A DNA stretch of 64,000 bases from Aquarana catesbeiana. Its lineage: Eukaryota > Chordata > Amphibia > Anura > Ranidae. The notes under the pieces are model-generated. The model did no database searches. It was not told the DNA's origin and was given only the letters and a program-made list of their open reading frames with translations. The stretch spans positions 193,623,437 through 193,687,436 of the forward strand of contig NC_133336.1 in assembly GCF_042186555.1 (NCBI RefSeq), read 5' to 3'. Every line of letters begins with the position of its first letter. Position 1 is the stretch's first letter. A program made the position numbers and the translations under genes. Of the stretch, positions 52,353 through 63,892 are shown in pieces.

Positions 52353-53453
52353 CAGCCTTTCTCAATCTTTTTTTCCCAGATGAACCCCTAAAATAGATTT
52401 TAGGTCTCGAGGAAACCCTACTTAAAGCGATTCATCAGCAGTCAGTGAAACAAATGGTCCTAGTGTAGGCAGGTTGCCTACAGTATGTTAGTTAGGCAGT
52501 TGGCTGGCCAAAGTTAGGAAGGGGTTAAACCTGCTTCTGCAGTTTCCCAGTCTTTTCTGGGCTCTGCCCTCTCCCCTTCACTGTAAATAAAAGGGGGGAG
52601 GGCTCTGTACGGTGGGCTGCTGCTGCCTGCATGGGAGAAAGGCAGGACAAGCCCAAAGATGTGATCTCCAGCTACTCTCCAAAGTTCCCACATTTAGGAG
52701 AATGTTACGATGTTGGCAGCGGAGGACTGCTGCGCCTTGCAGTCCGTCGGAAAGCACTGGGAGTCCAAAGATCTGCCAGATCCTGGAGAACATCAAACAT
52801 GGACTACTACCTTCACCACTTCAATACAGGGCACTTTTGCCCCTTCCTGCCCAGGACATGTTTCAGCTTTCAGCGCTGTCACACTTTGAATGACAATTGC
52901 GCGGTCATGCAACACTGTACCCAAACTAGATTGTATAATTTTCTTCCCACAAATAGAGCTTTCTTTTGGTGGTATTTGATCATTAAAAAATTTAAAAAAA
53001 AACACTGGGGTTTTTTTTTTTTTTTTTTGCTAAACAAACTAAAAAAGAATGGCATTTTTGAAAAAAAAAGTTTTTCTTTGTTTCTGTCATACAATTTTGT
53101 TTTCTCCTTCACTGATGGGCACTGATGAGGTGGCACTGATGGGCACTGATGAGATGGCACTGATGGGTACTAATAGAGGGTGACAATGTTGCCACATCAT
53201 AGAGTGCATGCAAAGACAGAAGTGTGGGGGAAACTGATAAGGTGGCACTGATGGGCACTGATGAGGAGGCACTAATATGTAGAACTGAGGGGCACTGATA
53301 GGCGACACTGATATGCAGCACTGATGGGCTCTGATAGGCGGCACTGATTTGCCAAGTGGTGTTGGCCCCTGAACTGTGCAGGCACCACCAAATGGGGGTA
53401 CAGCTCATGGAACGCCTAGCATCCTGAGCAGGGACCCTGGTTGAGAATGGCTG
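52353..53453. mobile_element. hAT non-autonomous element with 8-bp TSD in intron
   Basis: The termini CAGCCTTTCTCAATC (52353) and CTGGTTGAGAATGGCTG (53453) are inverted repeats flanked by CTTTAGAT at 52345-52352 and 53454-53461, an exact 8-bp duplication. Inside are a piggyBac-related segment (52815-53100, CACAAATAGAGCTTTC) and a CACTGATGGG minisatellite (53108-53355). Confidence 0.92.
53108..53355. repeat. CACTGATGGG minisatellite within hAT element
   Basis: Units such as GGCACTGATGGGCACTGATG with a non-repeat block at 53168-53240 match the 50790-51390 array. Both follow a piggyBac-type left end, so the repeat belongs to that element family. Confidence 0.85.
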
Positions 53454-53560
53454 CTTTAGATTCTTGCATTGGCTGATTCTATATGCAAATATAAAGGAAA
53501 ATAAACAGTGAAAAAGCCTTGTGGAGTTTTAATGACCATTCTTGCACTTTGTCCTGATAG

Positions 53561-54637
53561 TGTAGCACTAACTCACGGTGGAGCTGCTGGTTAAAGCAGG
53601 TCTGTTACCTTCACCTTGCTTCCCTTGGTTTCACCGGCACCGGCCGGGTATATGGGTTCCGTTGAGTTTACTTCTGGACGACACACACACCAACACTGGA
53701 GTACGTTTTCAATGCTTTATTGAACAAACAAACTTTAGGAAGTAACAGGAAAGAGGCGGAAAAGGAAACTTTCAGGAGAAACACAAATATCTTCTTATAG
53801 AATCTTAGTAACTAATGTCCCGGTAGAATTCAGATAATTAGGTGAAATGTGCTCCCCTTGTGGGACACACTCCTTGCTCGTCTGGATAGGCCTCTCTCAC
53901 CGGTCTAGCAGCCAGTACGCAGCACGAACCAAAAGTCTCTGCCACAGACTCATTAGGGGGGTAAATCCGTACGATCCTCTGCCACAGGATGTATCAGATT
54001 TTCTCTGCAGTGAAAGTCAGTCACAGTGCCTGAACCTTTAAGCCGAACCGGCAACACTATGCTGTATAGTTACTTCTTTTGGATACGTCCTTCGACCGAG
54101 TCACCAGGCCCCTCTATAGACCAGCACGCTGCGTGATCTTTCCAAGACGGGTCCTCCCCTGGGATCTCCTTAGCCGTCCAGCTTCATCACACAGGACCGA
54201 CAGCTCAGGACCATTCCTCAGCCGCGGTTATAGGCCCCAGACAAGCCTCTGGACCCACCCCTGCGCCACAGCATCGTGGGCCTCCCGATCGGAGGACCAC
54301 GAGGTAGCTCCTTAATGCATACCTGTCGGCCAGGAGGGCCAGCAGGTGGCTAAAAAAACCATTGAACATGGCGTCTGTCCCATAAATACCCTCTTCCCAG
54401 AATGCAATTCGGAGGACCACCTCCACCGAGCTTGTCTCCGAGACAGGGGAGCATCTATACACTTCGACACATTGCCTTTCCAACACTGACCAGTGATAAC
54501 AGCGACACCCACCGGTCAGCACGGAAGCACACACAACGTCAGCCAAGCTGGAACAAAGGCAAACTTTTAACCTTCCTAACACACAATTTACTAAATTTAC
54601 CTAACCTGCGGTAGATTGTAAATCTACCAGCGCTACA
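53561..54637 (-). mobile_element. Candidate solo LTR (Gypsy-like)
   Basis: The segment is bounded by TGTAGCAC and GCGCTACA, the TG...CA with inverted ends expected of an LTR read on the minus strand (TGTAGCGCTGGTAG ... GTGCTACA). A minus-strand poly(A) signal AATAAAGCATTG lies at 53715-53726, followed by an R/U5-like stretch. No clear 5-bp target duplication was found and no internal retroviral genes are present. Confidence 0.45.
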
Positions 54638-55794
54638 ATGGCATTATCAGGGTATGGCACGGGGTCTGTCATTTGCCCAAATTTTCTGCGCTAAAAGGTT
54701 TTCCTTTTTCCCATCTTAAAATGTTGGGAGATATTCCTATTTGCCACAAATGGGGAACCACACTTGCCCCCCATATTATAACACAAATATGTCTATTTCA
54801 TTATATATACATTTTTTAATTTCAAGAGTAAAAAAAAGTCAATATTAGGCAGTAAGAAATTCCTCCAGTACAAGAGTATGTAGCCATGTAGAACGTGTTA
54901 TGTAGTATAATATTACGACTGTGTGTGGTATACATCAACATTAATAGCCTTTATTACCCTCTAAAAGAGGCAATAGATTATATACCAATTATGGCCTTCC
55001 CAATGGTACATAATACAAAGATTTTTTATGTTTTAAAGTAAAGCTGGGCTGCCCTTTATGATCTATGACCCTTCTTCATACTCAATTTATCACTACACAA
55101 CATGCAAAATGATATACCAACCCCCTAGTAAAAGTGTCCACACTGGTTGAGAGACGACCGAAAGCAACACAACTTCTTGTCTATAAACTCAATAAATTCA
55201 GTAAACCTTCTTTTAGGTTAGGTTTATATGGCCATTGTACCTCCTGTTGTAAAACAGCCTGTAGTATACAGAATTCAGTAGCTCAAGCTGAAGACACACA
55301 AGTAAAGTAGTCAGAGCATTGACTCATCTCCCTACCCCCTCACTTTCTTTAGACATTTCTGGCAGTCAAAGCACGGCTAAAGACGGGAAGATTCTGCTAT
55401 GCTGTCTCTTTTTGTAACTTATAGTGCTCTGGGAATCCTTTGTCATGTATAAAAAGAATCTATACTCCTAATAATATAATACAATTAAATCAAACACATT
55501 ATTCTATTTTGGAGGTCATATAATTCCCTTCGGGATTAGTCAGATTGCCACCTCCACCCTTTACCCACTTTTAGGGTTAATTGAACCCAATTCACAGACC
55601 CTGTGAATTGGGTTTAGAGAGCCTGTTCAGTCTATACCTGTCCAAACTCATTAGACCAAAACAGATTTATATCATAAAGAACACAGATGAAAGGATTGGC
55701 TGCAGAGAAAATATATTCTACAATTTTACAGATCTCTGATTGTATCTTTTTTTTCTGTACTGTCTCTTTAATAATTGACAGTCTTACTTTGTAG
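54638..55794. other. Intronic DNA before D1 exon
   Basis: AT-rich and mostly unassigned. A small inverted repeat GGGTTAATTGAACCCAATTC ... GAATTGGGTTTAG lies at 55573-55617. It ends in a pyrimidine tract and the acceptor TTACTTTGTAG. Confidence 0.5.
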
Positions 55795-56052
55795 GATCTT
55801 CGGTGAGACCTGTGGTGACCTTCAAGCCAAACTGGGACAAGATCTTCACAACTGAGTCTCTAACAATGACCTGTAATGTGGGGAAACCTATTCCAGCAGA
55901 TATGAGATACACCTGGTACAAGAATAATAATCTGATACACAGAGGACAAATCTTTGTTATCCAAAGTGCAAAACAAGATAACAGTGGGAATTACCAGTGT
56001 AAAGGCTCCAATACTGACAGAAGTGACCCGGTCAGACTGGATGTCAGTAATG
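55795..56052 (+). CDS. Fc receptor-like gene: Ig domain D1 exon
   Basis: 258 bp, phase 1-1, between TTTGTAG and GTGAGTAA. It encodes one C2-type Ig domain opening SSVRPVVTFKPNWDKIFTTE and containing LTMTC (first Cys), YTWYKNNNLI (core Trp), DNSGNYQC (second Cys) and the ending SDPVRLDVSN. The PxW near the start, the LI after the Trp strand, and SDPV at the end are typical of Fc-gamma receptor and FCRL domain 1. Such domains are extracellular and form part of the Ig-binding or related ligand-binding face. The exon joins the 21-bp mini-exon upstream and D2 downstream in frame. Confidence 0.92.
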
Positions 56053-56238
56053 GTGAGTAAATATTCTGTACAGGGAATGTGTTATGGTTTTGGTCAATGT
56101 ATTTTCTGTTAAATTCACAAGTTTATAAAATGATATTTATTTTTGCAATATTTATATACAACCTTAGCTTTACAAATGGGCAACTAATACCCAGTAAATC
56201 CATCACACTCACTTTGCAAAGCACTCCTGGATGCATGT

Positions 56239-57634
56239 TTAACCACTTCAGCCCCGGAAGGTTTTACCCCCCCCCCGCCGTTACGTTAAAGAGGGGGTCC
56301 GCCGAAAAAAAATATTAAAAGCCAGCAGCTACAAATACTGTAGCTGTTGACTTTTAATATATGGACACTTACCTGGCAGCCAAAGCCGAGCCATCTATTG
56401 GCTCTCGGCTGCTGCCCCTGCCATCCTCGGTAAGGGAATGAGGAAGTGACGCCGTGTGGCTTCACTTTCTGGTTCCCTACTACGCATGTGCGAGTCACGC
56501 TGCGCGTCCTCTCTGATCCCTGTTGTGTTCTGGGACCTGTGTGTCTCCCAGAATACACCGGGGGGAGGACAGAGTAGGCGCCGGAAGTGGTGTAGGTCAC
56601 CGCAAGCGCCACGGTGATCTATGCGAGGAAGTGGGAGCAAATACCTGTATTAGACAGGCATCGGCTCCCCCCCCCCCCCTGAAAGGTGCCAAATGTGACA
56701 CCGGAGGGGGGTGAGGAATCCAAAAAGTGGAAGTTCCATTTTTGGGTGGAACTCCACTTTAACTTACGATTATGCGGTCGTGCGACGCTGTACCCGAATA
56801 AATTTGATGTCCTTTTTTGCCCCACAAATAGAGCTTTTTCTTTTGGTGGTATTTGATCACCTCTGTGGTTCTTATTTTTTGTGCTATAACCAAAAACATT
56901 TTTTTAAAAAAAACAATATTCTTTACTTTCTGCTTTAAAACATCGAATTTCTTCATCAAATTTAGGCCAATGTCTATTCTGCTACATATCTTTGGTAAAA
57001 AAAAAAAAAAATCCCAATAAGCGTATATTGATTGGTTTGCGCAAAAGTTATCGCGTCTACAAACTATGTGATATTTTTATGGCATTTTTATTTATTCATT
57101 CATTTTTACTAGTAATGGCGGCGATCAGTGATTTTTAGCGGGACTGTGACATTGTGGTGGACAAACTGGACACCTAACTGACACTTTGACATTTTTTTGG
57201 GAACCAGTGACACTAATACAGTGATAAGTGCTAAAAATATGCACTATTACTGTACTAATGACACTGGCAGGGAAGGGGTTAACACCAGGGGCGATCAAAG
57301 GGTTAAATGTGTGCCTAGGGGGTGCTTGCTAACTGTGTGGGGGATGGACTCACTGGATGAATACAGAGATCCGTGTTCCTGCTTAGACCACTGTGTTCTT
57401 CCCTGTCAGAACAGGGATCTGCCTTGTTTACATAAGCAGATCCCTGTTCTGCCTCTCTGTGGAGTGATCGCGGGTGGCCCCGGCGGACATTGCGCCCCCC
57501 GGACCTGCTGATTGGTTCCCTCTCTGCCCCTCCCCCGCTGTCTATTACACAAAATGACGTACAGGTATGTTGTCTCACACAATAGAGCCGTCCTGCCGCA
57601 GTATATGTACTGCAGTCGGTCAGCAAGTGGTTAA
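56239..57634. mobile_element. piggyBac-type MITE in intron, with nested MITE
   Basis: TTAACCACTTCAGCCCCGG at 56239 and CGGTCAGCAAGTGGTTAA at 57634 are the same ends as the transposase-bearing element at 2912-11557. Removing 56290-56762 restores an uninterrupted subterminal sequence. It has no transposase and is probably mobilised in trans by the full-length type. Confidence 0.88.
56286..56762. mobile_element. TTAA MITE nested in the piggyBac MITE
   Basis: TTAAAGAGGGGGTCCGCCG at 56286 is an eroded mirror of GGGTGGAACTCCACTTTAA at 56762, with TTAA at both ends. The interior carries AAAAGCCAGCAGCTACA and GTAGCTGTTGACTTTT as a hairpin (56317-56356). Non-coding. Confidence 0.8.
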
Positions 57635-58371
57635 GGGAAACTTGTACTAATTTAAGGAAATCACCCAGATTCCTTTTGGCTTAAAGTGTATCTAAACCCA
57701 AGAATAAAAGTTGAATGTATTGCAGCTTACCTTTCCCTAGATGTGTTGGTTGAATTTGTTTAATTTTCTTTATTTTCACCTGGTAATCCTGCCAGGAACA
57801 CAACCTCATGTCCTAGGGTGTGTGACAATGCGAGGCCTTGCCACTGTGAAGACAAGAGCGCAGGACTCCGGAGTATCGATTAGGAGCGGAGAAAACTGTT
57901 TTTACTGCTTTCTCCAGATTTTGGTATTCTCGGATTGGGCTCCATAGTTTGGAGATTTCAAAGTGTTTTGGGAGGGAAGAAATCCACAACACAGTGTCCA
58001 GGTCTTGCTGAAGACCAGCAGGATGTGGGTCCAGGTGCGCACAGCCCTTATAATTGTAGGTTTCAGCATAGCTCAGGACTTCCTTTAGGAGACAGCGGTG
58101 TGCCCCCGTTTAGAGACAGAGGTGTTCTACTCAACTGAGACAGCACTTCATTCTAGAGGAGAGATTCTGTGTCCACAGGACTGAGAGAGAGTTGAGACGG
58201 CTGAGAGAGTCTGGGAGACTAGAGACTGGGAGAGCCAGTGTCTTGGTACCTGTTCCCTCAGGTTGGTAATTGACATAATATCAGACGATTGGGAGGAGAT
58301 ATTGGGAAGAGGTAGATCATTGTTAGACAGACCTTGCTGTAATGTGATTTGTATATATTGATATGTTTCAG
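57635..58371. other. Intronic DNA between D1 and D2
   Basis: A MITE-like start CTTAAAGTGTATCTAAACCC lies at 57681, but no matching right end is seen. GAGAGAGTCTGGGAGACTAGAG-type imperfect repeats lie at 58175-58235. It ends in the acceptor TGATATGTTTCAG. Confidence 0.45.
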
Positions 58372-58623
58372 GCTGGGTGATCCTGCAGGCTCCTCTCTAC
58401 ATTCATGAAGGTGACGATGTGACTCTGAGATGTCACCATTATCCCGGATATTCTGGAGGAAGGACGATATTTATCAAGGATAACACTGCAATAAGATACT
58501 GGGGATCCGATTCTGTATTCCGTATTACAAACATAAGTATTGATAGATCTGGTAAATATACATGTGGAAAAGTGGTCTCTGGAGGTCGTCAGGAGTCCTC
58601 AGAAGTATCTATTTCTGTCAAAG
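58372..58623 (+). CDS. Fc receptor-like gene: Ig domain D2 exon
   Basis: 252 bp, phase 1-1, between TATGTTTCAG and GTAAGTCC. After the split Gly codon it encodes WVILQAPLYIHEGDDVTLRC, then HHYPGYSGG, an atypical core strand without the usual Trp, ISIDRSGKYTC with the second Cys, and ends SSEVSISVK. The W-x-x-L-Q opening directly after the D1 junction, and the EG(D/Q)xxxLRCH block, are hallmarks of Fc receptor and FCRL domain 2. D1 and D2 together therefore resemble the ligand-binding pair of Fc receptors. Whether this receptor binds immunoglobulin cannot be judged. Confidence 0.93.
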
Positions 58624-58787
58624 GTAAGTCCTTCTAGTTGGATTTGGGTGGGGATGTCGCAGTGTGTTATGTCCAAGATCTTCCGCTAACTAGTTTATAT
58701 CAGGTTGGGCTCATCTTTGTGTCAGGTTATCATTCTCACTGCACCTCCATATTGATTTTCTATATTTTCTAATTATATACAATATCA

Positions 58788-59057
58788 TAGTTGCCAACAT
58801 TTCACCAAAATTTTTAGGGACACTTTTTTTTGCAGAAAGTCAGCGTAGGCGGAGCCGTGTGTTAATAAGGGGCATCCATTTTTGTGGGTGTGTCTGGTAT
58901 TTAAAGAAATTGCAGCGTGCGAATCGCAAAAATGGGTGTGGTTTAAATTACACTAAATACTGGGTTGTGGCTTAAAAAGGGGTGTGGTTAAATAGAGTCT
59001 GTTTACATCCGCCTGTCCATAGGGATGCATGGACCTTCCCATGTGATAGGGGCCTTA
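58788..59057. mobile_element. hAT-like MITE fragment in intron
   Basis: ATAGTTGCCAACATTTCACC at 58791 is a hAT-type terminus, followed by GTGTGGTTTAAATTACAC-type non-coding DNA. The right side is cut by the LINE fragment at 59058. Confidence 0.5.
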
Positions 59058-59540
59058 GTTACATACATAGTTACATAGTAGGTGAGGTAGAAAAAAGACA
59101 CAAGTCCATCAAGTCCAACCCATGTGTGTGATTATAGGTCAGTATTACATTGTATATCCCTGTATGTTGCGGTCGTTCAGGTGCTTATCTAATAGTTTTT
59201 TGAAACTATCGACGCTCCCCGCTGAGACCACCGCCTGTGGAAGGGAATTCCACATCCTTGCAGTAAAGAGCTCTCTACGTAGTTTAAGGTTAAACCTCTT
59301 CTCTTCTAATTTTAATGAGTGGCCACGAGTCTTATTAAACTCCCTTATGCGGAAAAGTTTTATCCCTATTGTGGGGTCACCAGTACAGTATTTGTACATT
59401 GAAATCATATCCCCTCTCAAGCGTCTCTTCTCCAGAGAGAATAAGTTCAGTGCTCACAACCTTTCCTCATAACTAAGATCCTCCAGACCCTTTATTATCT
59501 TTGTTGCCCTTCTTTGTACTCGCTCCATTTCCAGCACATA
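59058..59540 (-). pseudogene. CR1 LINE 3' fragment
   Basis: 5'-truncated copy of the LINE at 27607-30790: tail TAGTTACATAG, 3' UTR, then ORF2 C-terminal codons (59145-59420, RGDMISMYKYCTGDPTIGIK to NDRNIQGYTM) and more out of frame up to about 59540. Small deletions near 59262 and 59264 shift the frame or remove residues relative to the full copy. Confidence 0.92.
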
Positions 59541-59696
59541 AAGTGATGGGGTCAGCAAGGAGTGACTGGGATAAATTGGTTGCTGTTAGTTGACATGTAG
59601 AACTCTCCTGATTATAAGAAATTGGCCAGTGCAATTTTAAACCCAATTTCTCACAGTCCAGTGACTGCTGGATAAAAAAAAACTTTACCTTTAAAG

Positions 59697-60870
59697 TGCC
59701 TCTTTACCATCAGAGCCCACTTTTACCATCAGTGCAGTCTAATCACTGCAGTCTCATCAGTGTCCATCAGTATAGCCTATTAATGCCCATCAGTGCAGTC
59801 TCATCAGAGCAGTCTCGTCAGTGCAATCTCATCAAAGCAGTCTCGTCAGAGCGGTCTCGTCAGTGCAATCTCATCAGAGTAGTCTCTTCAGTGCAATCTC
59901 ATCAGAGCAGTCTCAACAGTGCAATCTCATCAGAGCAGTCTCAACAGTGCAATCTCATCAGAGCAGTCTCGTCAGTGCAGTCTCATCAGAGAAGTCTCTT
60001 CAGTGCAATCTCATCAGAGCAGTCTCGTTAGTGCAATCTCATTAGAGCAGTCTCGTTAGTGCAATCTCATTAGAGCAGTCTCGTCAGAGCGGTCTCGTCA
60101 GTGCAATCTCATCAGAGCAGTCTCATCAGTGCAGTCTCATCAGAGTAGTCTCTTCAGTGCAATCTCATCAGAGCAGTCCCAACAGTGCAATCTCATCAGA
60201 GCAGTCTCATCAGAGCGGTCTCGTCAGTGCAATCTCATCAGAGCAGTCTCAACAGTGCAATCTCATCAGAGCAGTCTCATCAGAGCGGTCTCGTCAGTGC
60301 AATCTCATCAGAGCAGTCTCGTCAGTGCAGTCTCATCAGAGAAGTCTCTTCAGTGCAATCTCATCAGAGCAGTCTCGTTAGCGCAGTCTCATCAGTGCAA
60401 TCTCATCAGAGCAGTCTCGTCAGAGCGGTCTCATCAATGCAATCTCATCAGAGCAGTCTCGTCAGTGCAGTCTCATCAGTGCAATCTCATCAGAGCAGTC
60501 TTGTCAGAGTGGTCTAGTCAGTACAGCCTCATCAGAGAAGTCTCTTCAGTGCAATCTCATCAGAGCAGTCTCGTAAGTGCAGTCTCGTCAGTGCAGTCTC
60601 GTCAGAGCAGTCTCATCAGTGCAGCCTCATCAGTGCAGTCTCGCCAGTGCAATCTCATCAGAGTGGTCTCATCAGAGCATTCTCATCAGAGCAGTCTCAT
60701 CAGAGCAGTCTTTTCAGTGACATCTCATCAGTGCAATCTCATCAGTGCAGCCCCATCAGAGCAGTCTCATCAGAGCAGTCACGTGAGTGCAATCTCATCA
60801 GAGCAGTCTCATCAGTGCAGTCTCATCAGTGCAATGTCGTCAGTGCAATCTTGTTAGTGCAGTCACCAAC
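59697..60870. repeat. 14-bp CAGTCTCATCAGTG minisatellite, about 80 units
   Basis: Units alternate CAGTCTCATCAGAG, CAATCTCATCAGAG, CAGTCTCGTCAGTG and similar 14-mers, with block-level duplication (for example GAGAAGTCTCTTCAGTGCAA at 59989, 60330 and 60534). Because 14 is not a multiple of 3, all three + frames are open for long stretches, giving Ser/Gln-rich frames of up to 242 codons that are not genes. It lies in the D2-D3 intron. Confidence 0.95.
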
Positions 60871-61519
60871 CTAGTAGTGAGAAGGACCTACCTGGTCCTA
60901 GCCACTCCAGCCGAGCTCCGCTCACTATCCGCGGGCTCAGCAAGCAGATCAAGGAAGAACCCATACCTTTAGCGGTTTACCAGAGTCTTACATCTCAGGC
61001 CAATAGGATGGAAGTAGTCCCATCAGTCCCGTAAGTCCTGCACCTCTTTTTCCTTGCTTCCCCCTAAAGGAAAGCTGCCAGAAAATAGAAAACCTCAGAT
61101 TACATTCCTGTATGCCTTGGTCATTGCATTGCTTCCCATGACCAACTTTAGTCGGTAGACTCTCACCAGACTTTTTATCCAGAGCACTTCTTCACTATCT
61201 ATGGTACAACCCTATCACTATTTTGGGGATCTCCAGTGTCTACCTAGGCACTTACACTGTGTGTTCACTACAAGGGCCCCAACCCTAACCATGGCATCAT
61301 CTAGTGGTCAGTTTGGGGAACTACAACTGTGCCACTACACTACAGCTCCTTCCCACAATGCTAGACATATTAAGACAATGCACTCTCCGTGTTACTATTA
61401 CAACATACATATAGTTAAAAATGTGGCGAATAGTTGCTCAATCTGATACAACTCTTCTTTTCAGTGACCATCAAGTTAAATTGTTCATTGGTAAAATGTG
61501 TGATCTTTTTGTTTTACAG
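60871..61519. other. Intronic DNA before D3
   Basis: No gene or element end recognised. It ends in a good acceptor, TTTTTGTTTTACAG. Confidence 0.5.
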
Positions 61520-61798
61520 AACTATTCAGAGCTCCTGAAATAAAAGTGAAGCCAAACCCAGTGCTGGAAGGAGATCACATGACCCTGACATGTGACACGA
61601 GTCTCAGCCCACACAGACAGACGGATCTTCAATTCGCTTTCTACAGAGATCAACTGACTGTTCAGAATTTCACTTTATCTAATCAATATGGAGTCGAAAT
61701 GATTCAGCTGAAGGACTCCGGGAAATATTATTGTGAAGCAAAAACTTTAAACAGTAATGTGAAAAAGAGAAGCAAGGAGTTGAATATTGAAATAAATG
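61520..61798 (+). CDS. Fc receptor-like gene: Ig domain D3 exon
   Basis: 279 bp, phase 1-1, between TGTTTTACAG and GTAAGTAC. It encodes ELFRAPEIKVKPNPVLEGDH, MTLTC (first Cys), DLQFAFYRD, DSGKYYC (second Cys) and a basic KKRSKEL before the end. ELF-x-x-P at the domain start, LQF-x-FYRD and SGKYYCEA are the standard D3 features of Fc-gamma receptor I and FCRL proteins. The donor shows that further exons (more Ig domains, transmembrane, tail) follow beyond the window. The 2.2 kb to the right edge is only transposon DNA. Confidence 0.93.
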
Positions 61799-61954
61799 GT
61801 AAGTACAATTCAAGATTTGAACTATATTTGGATAGTAGATGTGTATAGATTATTTTTCACTGTACACTGTGTATGTACACACATTTTGTATTCATTTACA
61901 CATCTTTTATATAGCTTTGCACTTTTCTTTGGCACAGTGGAGTAAGAGGGATTG

Positions 61955-62429
61955 AGGCTGGGTTCACACTATACTACACGACAATAGTATATTACACGAC
62001 AATAGTACGACTTTCATCCTACTTTGCTCTGCGACATTGATCCTACATTGGTCCTACATTCATCCAACTTTTATGAACAGGATACTACTTTGATCCGACT
62101 TTTCAGATAGTACACTTGTCCTTTGACCAATCAAAACTAACACACACAATGGGAGGGGCTACAGCAGGGGGCAGGAAATAACACAATGTCGGATGCCAAA
62201 GTCAGATGGTTAGGACAAGGATCCGACTTTGATCCTACTTCAATGATAGTCAATGGGCTGAAGTAGGATCAAAGTCGGACCAAGGTGGTACAGGGAGCTT
62301 TTCTAAAGTCGGAACGACTTGTGTCCGACCAGTTAGGACGGCTCCAATAGGGAAATATTGAATTTCACACGTCATGCGACATTAGCTTCCAATGTCGGAG
62401 CGTTTGTCGGACCAGTGTGAACCCAGCCT
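61955..62429. mobile_element. MITE with AGGCTGGGTTCACAC ends
   Basis: AGGCTGGGTTCACACTAT at 61955 is mirrored by CCAGTGTGAACCCAGCCT at 62429. The subterminal GACTTTGATCCTAC / GTAGGATCAAAGTC is also mirrored, so the element is near-palindromic. It lies in the intron after D3. Confidence 0.85.
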
Positions 62430-62430
62430 A

Positions 62431-62555
62431 AGGCTGGGTTCACACTGGTGCGACACGACAGCCGTCCTACTTTGGATCTGACTTTGCCCTGCGCCATGAA
62501 GCCGGCATGTGTCCGACTTTCAATGAACGGGGATCCGACTTGGATCCCCGCCAAT
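62431..62555. mobile_element. Second AGGCTGGGTTCACAC MITE, truncated
   Basis: AGGCTGGGTTCACACTGGTGC at 62431 starts a copy in tandem with the previous one, separated by only one base. It is cut near 62555 by the palindromic hAT element. Confidence 0.7.
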
Positions 62556-63356
62556 GTGTTTGGTATGAATCTTTAGGGGGAACTCCGTGCCAAATTTTAA
62601 ATAAAAAAACAGCATGGGTTCCCCCTCCAAGAGCATACCAGGCCTTTGGGTCTGGTATGGACCTTGAGGGGAACCCCCTACACCGAAAAAACGGCGTGGG
62701 GGTCCCCCCAAATCCATACCAGACCCTTATCCGAGCACGCAGCCCGGCCGGACAGGAATGGGGGTGGGGACGAGTGAGCGCCCCCCCTCTCCTGAACCGT
62801 ACCAGGCCGCATGCCCTCAACATGGGGGGTTGGTGCCTTGGGGGAGGGGGGCGCGCTGCGGCCCCCCACCCCAAAGCACCTTGTCCCCATGTTGATGAGG
62901 ACAAGGGCCTCTTCCCGACAACCCTGGCCGTTGGTTGTCGGGGTCTGCGGGAGGAGGGCTTATCGGAATCCGGGAGCCCCCCTTTAATAAGATCCCGGCC
63001 CCCCACCCTATGTGAATGAGTATGGGGTACATGGTACCCCTACCCATTCACCTAGGGAAAAGTGTCAATAAAAAAAAAAAAACAGTACACAGGTTTCAAG
63101 ATTAATTTATTGGGCAGCTCCGGGATCTTCTTCCGACTTCGGGGGGAGGGGGTGTCTTCTTCCGACTTCTCCCGGTGTTCCGCCTCTTCTCCCGGGCCCC
63201 GCCGCTATCTTCTTCCAGCTCTATTGCCAGCGAGGGGCCCGGTCTGCTGCCGCTGTCTTGTCGCCGCTGTCTCGCCGCTTCTTCTCTTCATCTCTTCTTC
63301 CGATGTTGACACGACGCTCTCTCGGGCTGGAATGCTCTCTGTGCGCTCTGCTATGG

Positions 63357-63382
63357 CTTATATAGGCAGTGACCCCGCCCCC
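63357..63382 (-). promoter_or_regulatory. Candidate leftward promoter, copy C centre
   Basis: Minus strand: GGGGGCGGGGTC (63371-63382) then TATATAAG (63357-63364). Mirror of 63507-63533. An outward AATAAA follows at 63106-63111 (-). Confidence 0.45.
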
Positions 63383-63506
63383 TTATGCCGTCACAGTCCC
63401 TGGGCATGCTGGGACTGTGACGGCGTAAGGGGGCGGGGTCATCGGGTGATGACCACGCCCCCTAAACCGTCACAGTCCCAGCATGCCCAGGGACTGTGAT
63501 GGCATA

Positions 63507-63533
63507 AGGGGGCGGAGTCACCGCCTATATAAG
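63507..63533 (+). promoter_or_regulatory. Candidate rightward promoter, copy C centre
   Basis: AGGGGGCGGAGTC (63507-63519) is followed by TATATAAG (63526-63533), a close match to a TATA box. A start site would be expected near 63555-63560. AATAAA lies at 63887-63892, giving a predicted transcript of about 350 nt. Confidence 0.45.
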
Positions 63534-63886
63534 TCAGAGCGGAGCGCACAGAGAGCATTCCAGCCCGAGAGAGCGTCGTGTCAACATCAGGAGAAGAGGG
63601 CAGAAGGCAGAAGATTGAAGACCGGGCTCCTCTGCTATAGCAAAAGAGCGGCAAAAGAGCAGAAAATAGCGGAGGAGCCCGGCAGAAGATCCGGAGAGCG
63701 CGGAGAAGAACCGGAGAGACCCCCGAAGAGAAGAAGGCAGCAGACCGGGCTCCTCCGCTATAGCAAAAGAGCAGAAGATAGCAGAGGAGCCCGGCAGAAG
63801 ACCCGGAGAGCGCGGAGAAGAACCGGAGAGACCCCCGAAGTCGGAAGAAGACCCCCAAAGCCGGAAGAAGACCCCCGGAGCTGTCT

Positions 63887-63892
63887 AATAAA
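63887..63892 (+). terminator. Outward poly(A) signal, copy C right arm
   Basis: AATAAA followed by a GTGTAGTGTTTTTTTTT downstream GT/T-rich element. It mirrors TTTATT at 63106-63111. Confidence 0.45.

Noticed and set aside
53847..54614. Frames of 64-125 codons around 54 kb
   Set aside because: They lie in a candidate solo LTR, overlap on both strands and have no domain.
59696..60874. Ser/Gln-rich frames of up to 242 codons
   Set aside because: A 14-bp repeat lacking stops opens all three frames at once; this is a repeat artefact in an intron.
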